Source: Magnetaquicoccus sp039908525
Lineage (GTDB): Bacteria > Pseudomonadota > Magnetococcia > Magnetococcales > Magnetaquicoccaceae
Length of the DNA: 64,000 nt
Assembly: GCA_039908525.1 (NCBI GenBank)
Contig: JAMOAY010000011.1
Coordinates: forward strand, 1-64,000
Direction of reading: 5' to 3'
Shown piece after piece: positions 17,441 to 26,040 of this stretch; the first letter of the stretch is position 1; each line of letters opens with the position of its first letter. The position numbers were made by a program, and so were the translations under genes. The notes beneath the pieces were generated by a model that was given only the letters and a program-made list of their open reading frames with translations, was not told the origin of the DNA and did not search any database.

Positions 17441-18145
17441 TCACGTATTATCATGTTCTTCCCTCGCAGTACCCGGTCGATTCCAATCGCAATCAGTCTG
17501 CCGGACCTGTTGAACGAACGCCCTTATTTTGTGAATGCATTTGATACCCGGTGCCGACTCCACCCCACTGGAGACATCCACCGCGTAGGGTTGCACCTGC
17601 GCCACAGCCAGGGCAACGCTCTCTGGTGTCAAGCCCCCTGCCAGAACCATGGGCAAAACGGCCTCTCCTTCCACAAACCGTTGCGGCCAGGCGTCCAGCA
17701 ACGACCAATCGAAAGAGTGACCCGTACCGCCATACTGGTTGCTCACCTTGGCGTCCAGCAATACGGCCTGCACGGGCCATTGGGCCACCGCGTGCAAATC
17801 CTCGCACACACCAACCCGCAACGCCTTGATGATGGGCAACCCACCCACAGCAGAGCGCAGCTGACGACAAAACCCTGTCGACTCATCCCCATGCAACTGC
17901 AATGCATGCAAAAAGCCCAGCTCCACCGTGCGCCGTATCTCATCCAGCGAGGCATTGACAAACAGACCAACCCGGGTCAGAAAAGGGGGCAGGCGACCAG
18001 AAATGGCCGCGGCCCCGGCGGGTGACACGTAGCGGGGGGAACCGGGATAAAAAACAAAACCCAGCGCATCCACCCCGGCTTCTGCGGCTGCTTCGGCATC
18101 CCGGGTCCGGGTGATACCACACACTTTGATCCGGGTAGCTCCCAT
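17441..18145 (-). CDS. trpF: Phosphoribosylanthranilate isomerase TrpF
   Basis: A 234-residue TIM-barrel enzyme of tryptophan synthesis. It begins IKVCGITRTRDA, with GFVFYPGSPRY, QLHGDE, and the phosphate-binding LAGGLTPESV, then DVSSGVESAPGIK near the end; the catalytic Cys and Asp lie in the first and fifth of these. The ATG at 18145 follows AGGGGGAAA, 13 bases after trpC. TrpF is followed here by accD rather than by trpB and trpA. Confidence 0.95.
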   Translation of the reverse strand: MGATRIKVCGITRTRDAEAAAEAGVDALGFVFYPGSPRYVSPAGAAAISGRLPPFLTRVGLFVNASLDEIRRTVELGFLHALQLHGDESTGFCRQLRSAVGGLPIIKALRVGVCEDLHAVAQWPVQAVLLDAKVSNQYGGTGHSFDWSLLDAWPQRFVEGEAVLPMVLAGGLTPESVALAVAQVQPYAVDVSSGVESAPGIKCIHKIRAFVQQVRQTDCDWNRPGTAREEHDNT

Positions 18146-18158
18146 TTTCCCCCTTTTG

Positions 18159-19025
18159 TCAGCCAACAGCCAGCGGCCTGGTCTGCTGCCATTCGGTCAG
18201 CAGAGCCCCCAAGGCTGCACCGGGATCCGCTTCCCGCATAAAGGCCTCTCCGATCAGAAACGCATGCACACCATATTTCTGCAACAGGAAAATATCCTGT
18301 GCGGTATGAATGCCGCTTTCTGCCACCACCAAGCGTCCTGCGTCTACCCGACCCGCCAGACGCACCGAAGTATCCAGCGAGGTGGCGAAACTTCTCAGAT
18401 CACGGTTGTTGATGCCGATCAGAGGGGTTCGCAGGTCGTGGGCCCGCTCCAGTTCCTCCTCGTCATGGACTTCCACCAGCACATCCAGCCCCAACTCCTG
18501 TGCCGCTGCCTCCAGTTCCAGTGCCTGGTTCCGTTGCAGTACAGCAAGGATCAACAGGATGGCGTCCGCCCCCAACGCCCTGGACTGCACCACCTGGTAG
18601 GGATCATACACAAAATCTTTGCGCAGAACCGGCAACGGCACCTGCTGCCGAATGGCCGCCACATAGGCCCCGTCGCCCATAAAAAAATCCCGATCAGTCA
18701 GACAGGAGAGACAACAGGCACCCTGCCCGGCATATCCCTGAGCGATATGGGCTGGGGAAAATGGGCCGGCTTGTTCGGGATGGATGCGCCCTTTGGAGGG
18801 CGAGCCTTGCTTGATTTCGGCGATGATGGCCGGTTTGCCCCCTTCTGCCTGGCTGCGACACATCTGCACGGCGCCTGCCAGGGCTGCTGCAAAACCGCGC
18901 ACCGGTGGCAACCCTTCGATTTGCCGCAGCAGTTGCGCCTCAGGGGTTTGGCGACGCGCCTGCAGAACCTCCTCCCGCTTGCGGGCCATGATACGATCCA
19001 GGATATGGGGAGTGGCGTCGCTCAT
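18159..19025 (-). CDS. trpC: Indole-3-glycerol-phosphate synthase TrpC
   Basis: A 288-residue TIM-barrel enzyme that closes the indole ring. It starts MSDATPHILDRIMARKREEV and carries AEIKQGSPSKG (catalytic Lys), VLRKDFVYDPYQV, LVEVHDEEEL, IGINNRDLRSF and VAESGIHT, all standard TrpC blocks. The ATG overlaps the trpD stop as ATGA, which sets the start and implies translational coupling. Length matches single-domain TrpC proteins. Confidence 0.96.
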   Translation of the reverse strand: MSDATPHILDRIMARKREEVLQARRQTPEAQLLRQIEGLPPVRGFAAALAGAVQMCRSQAEGGKPAIIAEIKQGSPSKGRIHPEQAGPFSPAHIAQGYAGQGACCLSCLTDRDFFMGDGAYVAAIRQQVPLPVLRKDFVYDPYQVVQSRALGADAILLILAVLQRNQALELEAAAQELGLDVLVEVHDEEELERAHDLRTPLIGINNRDLRSFATSLDTSVRLAGRVDAGRLVVAESGIHTAQDIFLLQKYGVHAFLIGEAFMREADPGAALGALLTEWQQTRPLAVG

Positions 19026-20056
19026 GGGTGGGGTGGTCCAGGCTGGTTGGAAAGGAGAATCAGCTGTTCCAGACAACGGTGGGCCCGACCGGAATCGATG
19101 GCCTCCGCCGCCAACCCGATCCCGACGGAGAGGGTGTCGGCCTTTCTGGCGGCGAACAGGGCAGCGCCGGCATTAAGCAGTACAATATCCCGTGGGGGCC
19201 CTTTTTCTCCGTCCAGCACACGGCGGGTGATCTGCGCATTGTGTGCCGCATCCCCTCCTTGCAGATCCGACATGCGGGCCCGGGCCAAACCGAACTGCTC
19301 CGGTTCCACAGTATAGACAATCAAACGACCCTCTTCGTCCACCTCCGCCACCTGGGTCCGATCGGTGGTGGTGAGTTCATCCAACCCATCGGCACCGTGG
19401 ACCACCAGCGCGTGGCGCGCCCCCAACCGGCCCAGCACCTGTGCCACGGGCTCCAGCCAGTGGGCAGCAAAAACCCCCATCAGTTGATAAGCGGCGTTGG
19501 CCGGATTGGTCAGCGGACCCAAAAGATTGAAGAGGGTGCGCACGGCCAACTCACGGCGTGGTCCGGCCACGTAGCGCATGGCCGCGTGATGGCGCGGAGC
19601 GAAAAGAAAACCGATGCCCACCTCCGCCAGACAGCGCTGCACCACCGGCAATTCCGCGTCGATGTTCACCCCCAATGCCGTCAACAGGTCGGCGGAACCG
19701 CTTTGGGAAGAGAGGGCACGATTGCCGTGCTTGGCCACCACTACCCCCTGCGCAGCGACGACAAAGGCGGCTGTGGTGGAGATGTTGAAGGTGCCCGCCC
19801 CATCTCCGCCGGTGCCACAGGTATCCACGACGGTGCCTGCCACGGAGAAGGTCAGGGCTTTGGCACGCATGGCCTGCACCGAACCGGTGATCTCGTCGAC
19901 AGTCTCTCCTTTCATGCGCAGGGCTACCAGATAGGCGCCGATCTGGGCCTCTGTGGCCAAGCCGGACATGATCTGTTCGGTCACATGGCACGCCTGCTCC
20001 TGGGTCAGATGTTGCCCGGCAATCAGGTGCGCAATGGCCTGCTGGATATGCATCAT
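19022..20056 (-). CDS. trpD: Anthranilate phosphoribosyltransferase TrpD
   Basis: A 344-residue enzyme joining anthranilate to PRPP. Signatures are the PRPP-binding CGTGGDGAGTFNIST, KHGNRALSSQSGSAD, FNLLGPLTNPA, VVHGADGLDE and the C-terminal LNAGAAL. Two ATGs in tandem could start it; I take the first. It lies two bases after trpG and overlaps trpC by four. It is separate from TrpG, not fused as in enteric bacteria. Confidence 0.96.
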   Translation of the reverse strand: MMHIQQAIAHLIAGQHLTQEQACHVTEQIMSGLATEAQIGAYLVALRMKGETVDEITGSVQAMRAKALTFSVAGTVVDTCGTGGDGAGTFNISTTAAFVVAAQGVVVAKHGNRALSSQSGSADLLTALGVNIDAELPVVQRCLAEVGIGFLFAPRHHAAMRYVAGPRRELAVRTLFNLLGPLTNPANAAYQLMGVFAAHWLEPVAQVLGRLGARHALVVHGADGLDELTTTDRTQVAEVDEEGRLIVYTVEPEQFGLARARMSDLQGGDAAHNAQITRRVLDGEKGPPRDIVLLNAGAALFAARKADTLSVGIGLAAEAIDSGRAHRCLEQLILLSNQPGPPHP

Positions 20057-20058
20057 GA

Positions 20059-20637
20059 TCAGCCCCGCAAGAAGTTGGCCAGCAGGTCATGGCCGGCCTC
20101 GGTCAGGATGGATTCCGGGTGAAACTGTACGCCATGCACCGCCAAGTGCTTGTGCTGCAATCCCATCACCAGGCGACCCGACTCCGGGGTGGGTTCCGTC
20201 CAGGCTGAAACAACGAGCAGCTCGGGCACGCTCTCTGCGGCCACCACCAGGGAGTGGTAGCGGGTTGCGGTCAGGGGATTGGGCAGACCGCGAAAGAGCC
20301 CTGTGTTGCCATGGTGGATCTGCGATGTCTTGCCATGCATGACCCGTGGAGCACGCACCACCTGCCCGCCAAACACCTGGCCGATGGCCTGATGGCCAAG
20401 ACAGACTCCCAGGATGGGGATGCGCCCGGCAAACTGTGCAATGACCGACAAGGTGATACCGGCCTGATCGGGTGTACCCGGTCCTGGAGAGAGAACGATC
20501 TGTTGCGGCGCCCATTGTTGAATCTCCTCCAGACTCGTGGCATCGTTGCGCACGACTCGGACATCCGCCCCCAATTCACCCAAATATTGGGCCAGGTTGT
20601 AGGTGAATGAGTCATAGTTGTCGATCAGCAACAGCAT
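20059..20637 (-). CDS. trpG: Anthranilate synthase glutamine amidotransferase subunit
   Basis: A 192-residue class I glutamine amidotransferase that feeds ammonia to TrpE. The N-terminus LLLIDNYDSFTYNLAQYLGELG is typical. The catalytic triad is visible as Cys in GVCLGHQ and His/Glu in VQFHPES; the oxyanion loop SPGPGTPDQAG is intact. It could also serve p-aminobenzoate synthesis (PabA role), as one subunit often does both. It lies six bases after trpE. Confidence 0.96.
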   Translation of the reverse strand: MLLLIDNYDSFTYNLAQYLGELGADVRVVRNDATSLEEIQQWAPQQIVLSPGPGTPDQAGITLSVIAQFAGRIPILGVCLGHQAIGQVFGGQVVRAPRVMHGKTSQIHHGNTGLFRGLPNPLTATRYHSLVVAAESVPELLVVSAWTEPTPESGRLVMGLQHKHLAVHGVQFHPESILTEAGHDLLANFLRG

Positions 20638-20643
20638 GGCCTG

Positions 20644-22131
20644 TCACTCCAACCCCTGATGCACCCGGTCAACGGCACGAAACAGTGCTCTGGCTTTCTC
20701 TTTGGTCTCTTCATATTCACGCTCCGGGCTCGAATCGGCCACAATACCGGCCCCGGTCTGCACAAAGAGGGTGCCATCCTTGATGACGGCGGTGCGAATG
20801 GTGATGGCCAAGTCCATATTGCCGGAAAAGGAGAGGTAGCCCACGGTACCGGCGTAGGGACCCCGGCGGGAAAGCTCCAATTCGTCGATGATCTCCATGG
20901 CGCGAATTTTGGGGGCTCCACTGACGGTTCCGGCCGGAAACGTGGCGGCCACAACGGCAAAGGCGTCCAGGCCGTCGCGCAACCGCCCCTCAACATTGGA
21001 GACAATGTGCATGACGTGGGAGTAGCGTTCGATGACAAAGCGTTCGGTCACCCGCACAGAACCGATCTCCGCCACCCGACCCAGATCATTGCGTCCCAAA
21101 TCGACGAGCATGATATGTTCGGCCAACTCTTTGGGGTCGGCGAGCAACTCTTTTTCCAACGCCTGGTCCTGTTCCGGATCCATGCCTCGGCGGCGGGTGC
21201 CGGCGATAGGGCGCAGGGTCACCTGTTCCCCCTCCTGACGTACCAGGATTTCCGGACTGGAGCCCACCAGGGAGAACTCCCCCAGACGCAGCAGAAAGAG
21301 GTAGGGTGATGGGTTGCTGGCGCGCAGGGCGCGGTAGAGGGCAACCGGAGAGTGGGGAAATGGGGTGGAAAACCGTTGTGACAACACAACTTGGAAGATA
21401 TCACCGGCCAGGATGTACTCCTTGGCCCGCTGTACGGCGGAATGAAACTGCTCTCGCGACATTTCGCAGTGGAAATCGTGTTCCAGGACGACGGCAGAGG
21501 GCAACTCGGGCTCCGCCGGCACTGCGCCACGCAACCGTTGCACAACAGCATGGATCCGTTTCTCCGCCTGTTGGTACAGTTCATCCAGGGGAGCATCGGG
21601 TTCGATAAAAAGGTTGGCCACCACCTTGAGTCTGCCCAGAAGATTATCAAAAATGAGCACCAGATCGGTCAGCATGAAGAGGGCGTCCGGGGTTCCCAGG
21701 GGGTGTGGGTTATTGTCCGGGATTTTTTCAAAGGCGCGCACCATATCGTAGCCGAAGTAGCCGACGGCACCGCCATGGAAGCGTGGCAATCCTTCCACAT
21801 GAACAGGCTGGTATTGGCTCATGAAGGTCTGCAGTGCGGAGATGGGATTTCCCCCTTCAATCACCTGGGCAGGTTGTCCGGTACGTTGGATTTCGACCCG
21901 TTGACCGGTAACGGTAAACAGGGCGGCTGGGTTCATGCCGAGGATGCTGTATCTGCCCCATTTTTCTCCGCCATGGACCGACTCCAGAAGAAAGGCGTAC
22001 CCGGCATCTTCGGTCACTTTGAGGAAGGCGGACACGGGCGTATCCAGGTCTGCCATGATTTCGCGGTAGACCGGCACCAGATTGCCCTGTTGGGCCAGTT
22101 GCCGAAAGGCTGTGAGGGATGGAGTCAGCAT
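20644..22131 (-). CDS. trpE: Anthranilate synthase component I TrpE
   Basis: A 495-residue chorismate-using enzyme, first step of tryptophan synthesis. The feedback-inhibition motif LLES appears in AFLLESVHGG. The catalytic half carries GDIFQVVLSQRF, PIAGTRRRG, HIMLVDLGRNDLG, HIVSNVEG and GTVSGAPKIRAMEII. Length fits stand-alone TrpE. It heads a six- or seven-gene unit and is preceded by a candidate Trp-containing leader peptide and hairpin (22200-22283). Confidence 0.97.
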   Translation of the reverse strand: MLTPSLTAFRQLAQQGNLVPVYREIMADLDTPVSAFLKVTEDAGYAFLLESVHGGEKWGRYSILGMNPAALFTVTGQRVEIQRTGQPAQVIEGGNPISALQTFMSQYQPVHVEGLPRFHGGAVGYFGYDMVRAFEKIPDNNPHPLGTPDALFMLTDLVLIFDNLLGRLKVVANLFIEPDAPLDELYQQAEKRIHAVVQRLRGAVPAEPELPSAVVLEHDFHCEMSREQFHSAVQRAKEYILAGDIFQVVLSQRFSTPFPHSPVALYRALRASNPSPYLFLLRLGEFSLVGSSPEILVRQEGEQVTLRPIAGTRRRGMDPEQDQALEKELLADPKELAEHIMLVDLGRNDLGRVAEIGSVRVTERFVIERYSHVMHIVSNVEGRLRDGLDAFAVVAATFPAGTVSGAPKIRAMEIIDELELSRRGPYAGTVGYLSFSGNMDLAITIRTAVIKDGTLFVQTGAGIVADSSPEREYEETKEKARALFRAVDRVHQGLE

Positions 22132-22199
22132 GCGTTGATACTAGCACCCCCTTCCCCCGGAATCACCCTTTACCGACAGTCACGGGCTAATTTTTTCCG

Positions 22200-22231
22200 A
22201 CCAGTGGCCCAACCGAGCTGATTGGACTGGT
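22200..22231 (-). promoter_or_regulatory. Hairpin between trp leader peptide and trpE
   Basis: On the minus strand ACCAGT-CCAA pairs with TTGG-(gcc)-ACTGGT, ten pairs with a three-base bulge and a nine-base loop, 13 bases after the leader-peptide stop. It is followed by AAAAAATTAG and not by a T tract, so it could be an anti-terminator or pause hairpin instead of a classical terminator. Confidence 0.45.
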
Positions 22232-22244
22232 TAACGACAACAGT

Positions 22245-22283
22245 TTACTCTCCTGGCCAGGGGGTACGATCCCAATGGCGCAT
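22245..22283 (-). CDS. trpL: Candidate trp leader peptide (12 aa, two Trp)
   Basis: A 12-codon frame, MRHWDRTPWPGE, ends about 110 bases before trpE and starts 11 bases after the stop codon of the upstream MFS gene. Two Trp codons in twelve is far more than expected by chance, and a hairpin follows. Leader peptides of this size and Trp content control trp attenuation in many proteobacteria. The ribosome binding site is weak (GATGGAAAT). The ACCCCCT bases in codons 7-9 could pair with AGGGGGT shortly before trpE. Inference only, based on position and composition. Confidence 0.45.
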   Translation of the reverse strand: MRHWDRTPWPGE

Positions 22284-22294
22284 GGTTATTTCCA

Positions 22295-23503
22295 TCACTT
22301 TTCCATGTCGTGTATCACAATACGACCGACAAACCAAATGGCCACAAAATTCAAAGTCACGGCAATCCACCCGACGGCAGCATATCCGACGATGGTGCCG
22401 TCGGGCGCCCGTGCGATGAGGAGCCCTGTCAGTGTGGTGGCCAGCCCCATGGAGAGGGACTGCACGGTCGCATTCAGGGACATGAACGTGCCGCGCCATG
22501 CGGGGTGGGCCGCAGAGGAGATGATGGTGATGGCTGGAATCATCCGCCCGGAGATCAGCACGAAAAAGGCTGTGGTGCAGAGCAGCCAGACCGGCAGGGG
22601 AACGCCCCCCAAATGCGTCACCAACAACAACGGCAGAAGGGCCGCCAGTGCAACCCGGCGATAAACCATAACCTTCCCTGCCCTGTCGGCCCAGCGTCCG
22701 ATCCATGGGGAGCTGAACAAAGTTGCGCTGCCCCCCAAAAGATAGACCAGAGGAATGTCGTTCTGTCCAATGCCCACCGTATTGACGGCATACAGAGTGA
22801 TGTAGGGAATGACCGTAAACCCTGAAAAAATGATCATGGACGAATAGAGTAGTGCACGCACATGGTTGGCATCCTGCAACACCTTCGCGATGGCAGAGAA
22901 TGGGTGAGCACTCCCCTCTCGCACATGCTGGCGCAGTTCCGGCAAAAGGCGCAGCCCCAGCAGGAGAAACACCAAAGCCAATGCCGCAATGAAGAGGAAC
23001 GGCGTGCGCCATTGCAGGTGATTGGCCAGCCATAAAGAGAGCGGCACCCCTGCCACCGTGGCGACGGAAAAGGCCGCCGAGAGAACGCCGCTTGCGTTGG
23101 CTCTGCGCACGTAAGGAACGACATCGGCCACCACGGTCTGCACCAGGGCACCCATCACACCGCCAAAGGTACCCGCAAACCCGCGAGCGATCAACAAAGC
23201 CTGGTAGCTTGGCGCCAGCCCACACGCCAAGGTGGCGACAAGAAAAAGAAAGAACACCCATAATAAAAATCGTTTCCGTTCAAAACGGTCGATCAAAGTG
23301 GCCGCCAGCAAGCCGGATGCAGCGGCGCTCAGAGTGTATGAGGCCACCAGCAACCCAAACGCGTATGTCCCGATGCCAAACGACTCCATCAGGAGTGGCC
23401 CGAGAGGCATCATGATCATAAAGTCGAGGATATGCACAAACTGGATGCCAGCCAGTGTGCGCACAATCTGCTTCTCGCGCCGGGGAGAAAGGAGAGGATC
23501 CAC
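22295..23503 (-). CDS. MFS transporter (12 TM, drug/sugar efflux-like)
   Basis: A 402-residue major facilitator superfamily protein with about 12 hydrophobic segments. Typical elements are the loop 2-3 motif (DRFERKRFLL), the N-terminal FVHILDFMIMMPLGP, and GFAGTFGGVMGALVQTVVAD in segments 4-5, which resembles bacterial efflux carriers of the DHA1 type. The substrate cannot be predicted. It lies upstream of the trp operon on the same strand, separated by the candidate leader region, so read-through is possible. Confidence 0.85.
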   Translation of the reverse strand: MDPLLSPRREKQIVRTLAGIQFVHILDFMIMMPLGPLLMESFGIGTYAFGLLVASYTLSAAASGLLAATLIDRFERKRFLLWVFFLFLVATLACGLAPSYQALLIARGFAGTFGGVMGALVQTVVADVVPYVRRANASGVLSAAFSVATVAGVPLSLWLANHLQWRTPFLFIAALALVFLLLGLRLLPELRQHVREGSAHPFSAIAKVLQDANHVRALLYSSMIIFSGFTVIPYITLYAVNTVGIGQNDIPLVYLLGGSATLFSSPWIGRWADRAGKVMVYRRVALAALLPLLLVTHLGGVPLPVWLLCTTAFFVLISGRMIPAITIISSAAHPAWRGTFMSLNATVQSLSMGLATTLTGLLIARAPDGTIVGYAAVGWIAVTLNFVAIWFVGRIVIHDMEK

Positions 23504-23537
23504 GAAAAAACCTGTCTGGCGCAGAGGAAAGCAAAGG

Positions 23538-24344
23538 CTACGGCAAAAGCGTCACAGCCTCGGCGCCGGAGTCATATTTCATCAAGAAATCAACTATTTT
23601 TTCAAATGTTGCGGTAACGGGCGTGCCGGATTGATCGGCGGTGGAAACCTCTGCGGTGAACAGGGCGCCCAGCATGAGTTTGAACGGATTCACATCAACC
23701 GGTTGCGCCACAAAGTGGGCACGCTCATTGGCCTTGATGGTATCCAGGTCGGCGGTCTGATAAATGGCGGCATGGATGACATCCAGCACAAACTCCGTGC
23801 AGTTCTGTCTGCCCATGGTGTACGGGTTGGCGATAACGGAGTAGTGTGGGTCATGCAGGGCGGCATAGGTTGGCGAGGCGATGACACCCAGCAAACGCTG
23901 TTGCAACTCCGCAGACGGGATGAGGATCCCCGCCTCCAACTCGGCAACGGCCGCGAAAAAATCGACGGGGAAATCCTGGACCAGTTCGCTGATATCCGGT
24001 CGATCCCCTTTCTGGTACAGGTTGTGGATGGCATAGCCTGGCACCTTCCGGCCGTCGACGGTGGTGATCTCCGAGTAGACCGCAAACGCCACGTGGGTAA
24101 AGTGCATGCCTGCGGGCAATTCCGATACCGGTCTCCCCATGCGGGCCAGAATGGCGACCCGACTTCCTTTGTCAGCCAGGGTTTTTTCAACCTTCTTGGC
24201 AAAAGCAATGATCTTCTCCGGCGGGAAGGAGGCCTTTGCGCCGCCCTGGCTGCTGCCTGAACTGAAACCCGTGGCGTGCGCCATCGGGATATGCAGGGCA
24301 GCCATCCAGAGTACAACAGCCAGAACACGCATCAGAAAAAGCAT
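23538..24344 (-). CDS. Exported DUF2145-family protein
   Basis: A 268-residue protein starting with a clear signal peptide (MLFLMRVLAVVLWMAALHIP then MAHA). The ATG at 24344 follows GGGGGGG. The mature part resembles the DUF2145 family: a helix with VEKTLADKGSRVAILARMG, FTHVAFAVYSE, then a tail with NLYQKGD, FAAVAELEAGILIPSAELQQRLL, PHYSVIANPY and a QNCTEFVLDVI motif. The Asn-Cys-Thr-Glu segment recalls cysteine-peptidase-like folds such as NlpC/P60 relatives, but this is only suggestive. Function is unknown. It overlaps no neighbour and is followed by the MFS gene. Confidence 0.65.
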   Translation of the reverse strand: MLFLMRVLAVVLWMAALHIPMAHATGFSSGSSQGGAKASFPPEKIIAFAKKVEKTLADKGSRVAILARMGRPVSELPAGMHFTHVAFAVYSEITTVDGRKVPGYAIHNLYQKGDRPDISELVQDFPVDFFAAVAELEAGILIPSAELQQRLLGVIASPTYAALHDPHYSVIANPYTMGRQNCTEFVLDVIHAAIYQTADLDTIKANERAHFVAQPVDVNPFKLMLGALFTAEVSTADQSGTPVTATFEKIVDFLMKYDSGAEAVTLLP

Positions 24345-24385
24345 GGGAACCCCCCCGGGACGGTCAGGTGATACGTGCCAAAACA

Positions 24386-24751
24386 TCATCGTCGGGCCTT
24401 GGGGTGCAAGGCCTCGTTGGGGGGGATGACAGTCACGGTCTCATCGGAGATGGGCAACGGGGCACCAGGCGACTGACCGGCCATCTGCCGGGAGCCTCCG
24501 GCGACTCCCGTGCTGGCCGCTCCGGTAGCGCCCAGGATGGCGCCCCCCACAGAAAGAGGAACAGCGCTGGCCGCAGAGGTGAGCTGTCCCGTGGCGGCAA
24601 TGCTGTGGGCTGCGCTGCCACTGGCGTGACCGCTGGCCCGTCCCGACTCCTGCACGGCCTTGCCTGCGTGACTTTCCTCCCCCGACACAACGGATCCCAG
24701 CATCGAAAAAACCAGGACAGACAACGGCACGAGCGCCATGAAACGGTTCAC
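24386..24751 (-). CDS. Ala/Gly/Ser-rich exported small protein
   Basis: A 121-residue protein of unknown function. I chose a GTG start (24749-24751), as GGGGGAG lies six bases upstream; an ATG at 24739 is the alternative. A signal or anchor segment (FMALVPLSVLVFSMLGSVVSG) is followed by a low-complexity Ala/Gly/Ser region with a glycine-rich hydrophobic stretch (VGGAILGATGAASTGVAGG), and the C-terminus is Pro-rich and ends in KARR. It lies about 40 bases upstream of the DUF2145 gene on the same strand, so the two exported proteins are probably co-expressed. Confidence 0.55.
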   Translation of the reverse strand: MNRFMALVPLSVLVFSMLGSVVSGEESHAGKAVQESGRASGHASGSAAHSIAATGQLTSAASAVPLSVGGAILGATGAASTGVAGGSRQMAGQSPGAPLPISDETVTVIPPNEALHPKARR

Positions 24752-25174
24752 GAATGACTCCCCCAACCACGTGGTTCCCACAAGAAATATCAACGTACCC
24801 GAGAAGAACGGGTTCCCCCAACTCTGCAGCCCGTTCATGCTATGCGCACGCAAGCATGTCTGTCAAGCAGACGGCGACAAAAGTCCGCACCCCTCCACAC
24901 TTTGCTTCACGCGAGGCTGTACAGCAGGCATGTCACCTCCTTGACACGACCCGACGACAGACACGGATCTCCGGGTTGCGCCGAGGCCGTCACATGTGTC
25001 TGGATCCCTGGGCAAAAAAAATGGAAATGCTTGAATCATTAGACATGTTTCAGCACCTTGCCGGCTGCCAACATCCGTCAACATGAATATGTGCACATCT
25101 CTTGCATTAATCCTGACCGGCAGCCGATTCGTCCACGCTGGGTGTCCCACCCAGCAGCACATTGGGAGGAGAAG
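24752..25174. other. 423-bp non-coding stretch, with a hairpin near its right end
   Basis: No credible gene is visible on either strand. A perfect hairpin, GCTGGGT-gtccc-ACCCAGC (25137-25155), sits about 20 bases before the small gene at 25175 and just ahead of its ribosome binding site. The rest is of mixed composition with no repeat I can see. The upstream promoters of both flanking genes must lie here. Confidence 0.5.
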
Positions 25175-25387
25175 ATGACAGGTGTACCCGAAATCGATTT
25201 ATGGGCCTCGGTGATTCAGCAGGCTTTGGCTGATCTTGACAACCCTCGGTACCGCCGTGAGGCCGAGGGATGGCTGGAGAGTGACTCCCTTGAGCCGGGC
25301 TCCTTTTTGTTCATTTGCGATGCCCTCGGTCTGGAACCGGACAGGATACGGGATTTTGCCTGGAGCTTGAACAGGAAGGTGGCCTGA
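25175..25387 (+). CDS. Small accessory protein, paralogue of the gene at 576-854
   Basis: A 70-residue protein preceded by an excellent ribosome binding site (GGGAGGAGAAG then ATG). It aligns with the N-terminal 60 residues of the protein at 576-854: PEIDLWASVI against PEVTLWAAVL, ALADLD against AIEDLD, and GSF in both. Family members I recall sit in phage-like or plasmid-like regions; the role is unknown. It stands alone between a long non-coding stretch and a Sel1-repeat gene. Confidence 0.6.
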   Translation: MTGVPEIDLWASVIQQALADLDNPRYRREAEGWLESDSLEPGSFLFICDALGLEPDRIRDFAWSLNRKVA

Positions 25388-25567
25388 CCGCACCCGTTTC
25401 CCGTGGACGGCACAAAACGGAGTCCATTAATACAATCCAGCTTGACTTCCTGTGCTGCCGCTGGGAATATGCCGGGCCCGAGTGGATCATGCCGCTGTCT
25501 GGTGCCGCGGGGGGGTGCATTGAGGTAACAACGGCCAAGGGTACATGTCGGGAACAGGTTTGAAAGC

Positions 25568-25951
25568 ATGAAAAAATTCAGACAAATAGCATGTATTATT
25601 GCTCTGCTGCTGCTCTCATCCTCGCCGGGGTATGCGGAACTCTCGGAGATAGAGAGAGTGCGCAAAGCGGCTGAACGGGGGGATATCAAGGCACAGGTCA
25701 AGATGGGATGGATCCATCATGAAGGGCGTGGCGTCCCGCAGAATGCCGGCGAGGCTGCCAAATGGTACCTCATGGCGGCCGAACGGGGGGATGCGGGCGC
25801 TCAGACCCTGATTGCCCTCATGCTGGCCCTGGGGGAAGGAATTCCGCAAGATGATGGGATGGCTGCCTTCTGGTTTCGCAAGGCGGCACTGCAGAGTCCT
25901 CCCGAAGCCCGATTCCAAATCGAGACGTTGCAACGATCCATCTCCAGATAG
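25568..25951 (+). CDS. Exported Sel1-repeat protein
   Basis: A 127-residue protein with a signal peptide (MKKFRQIACIIALLLLSSSP, cleavage likely after GYA). Two Sel1-like repeats follow, AERGDIKAQVKMGWIHHEG with VPQNAGEAAKWYLMA, and AERGDAGAQTLIALMLALG with IPQDDGMAAFWFRKAA. Such TPR-like alpha-hairpins bind other proteins, generally in the periplasm. It stands alone, convergent with rsmA. Confidence 0.85.
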   Translation: MKKFRQIACIIALLLLSSSPGYAELSEIERVRKAAERGDIKAQVKMGWIHHEGRGVPQNAGEAAKWYLMAAERGDAGAQTLIALMLALGEGIPQDDGMAAFWFRKAALQSPPEARFQIETLQRSISR

Positions 25952-26040
25952 CAGCCATCCGGTCGGCAGAGCTTGGGTGGGTATGGCGCACCGGGCAAGG
26001 CCGAAGCACAGCCGGGGTCCGGGCATCGATCCGCCACACG

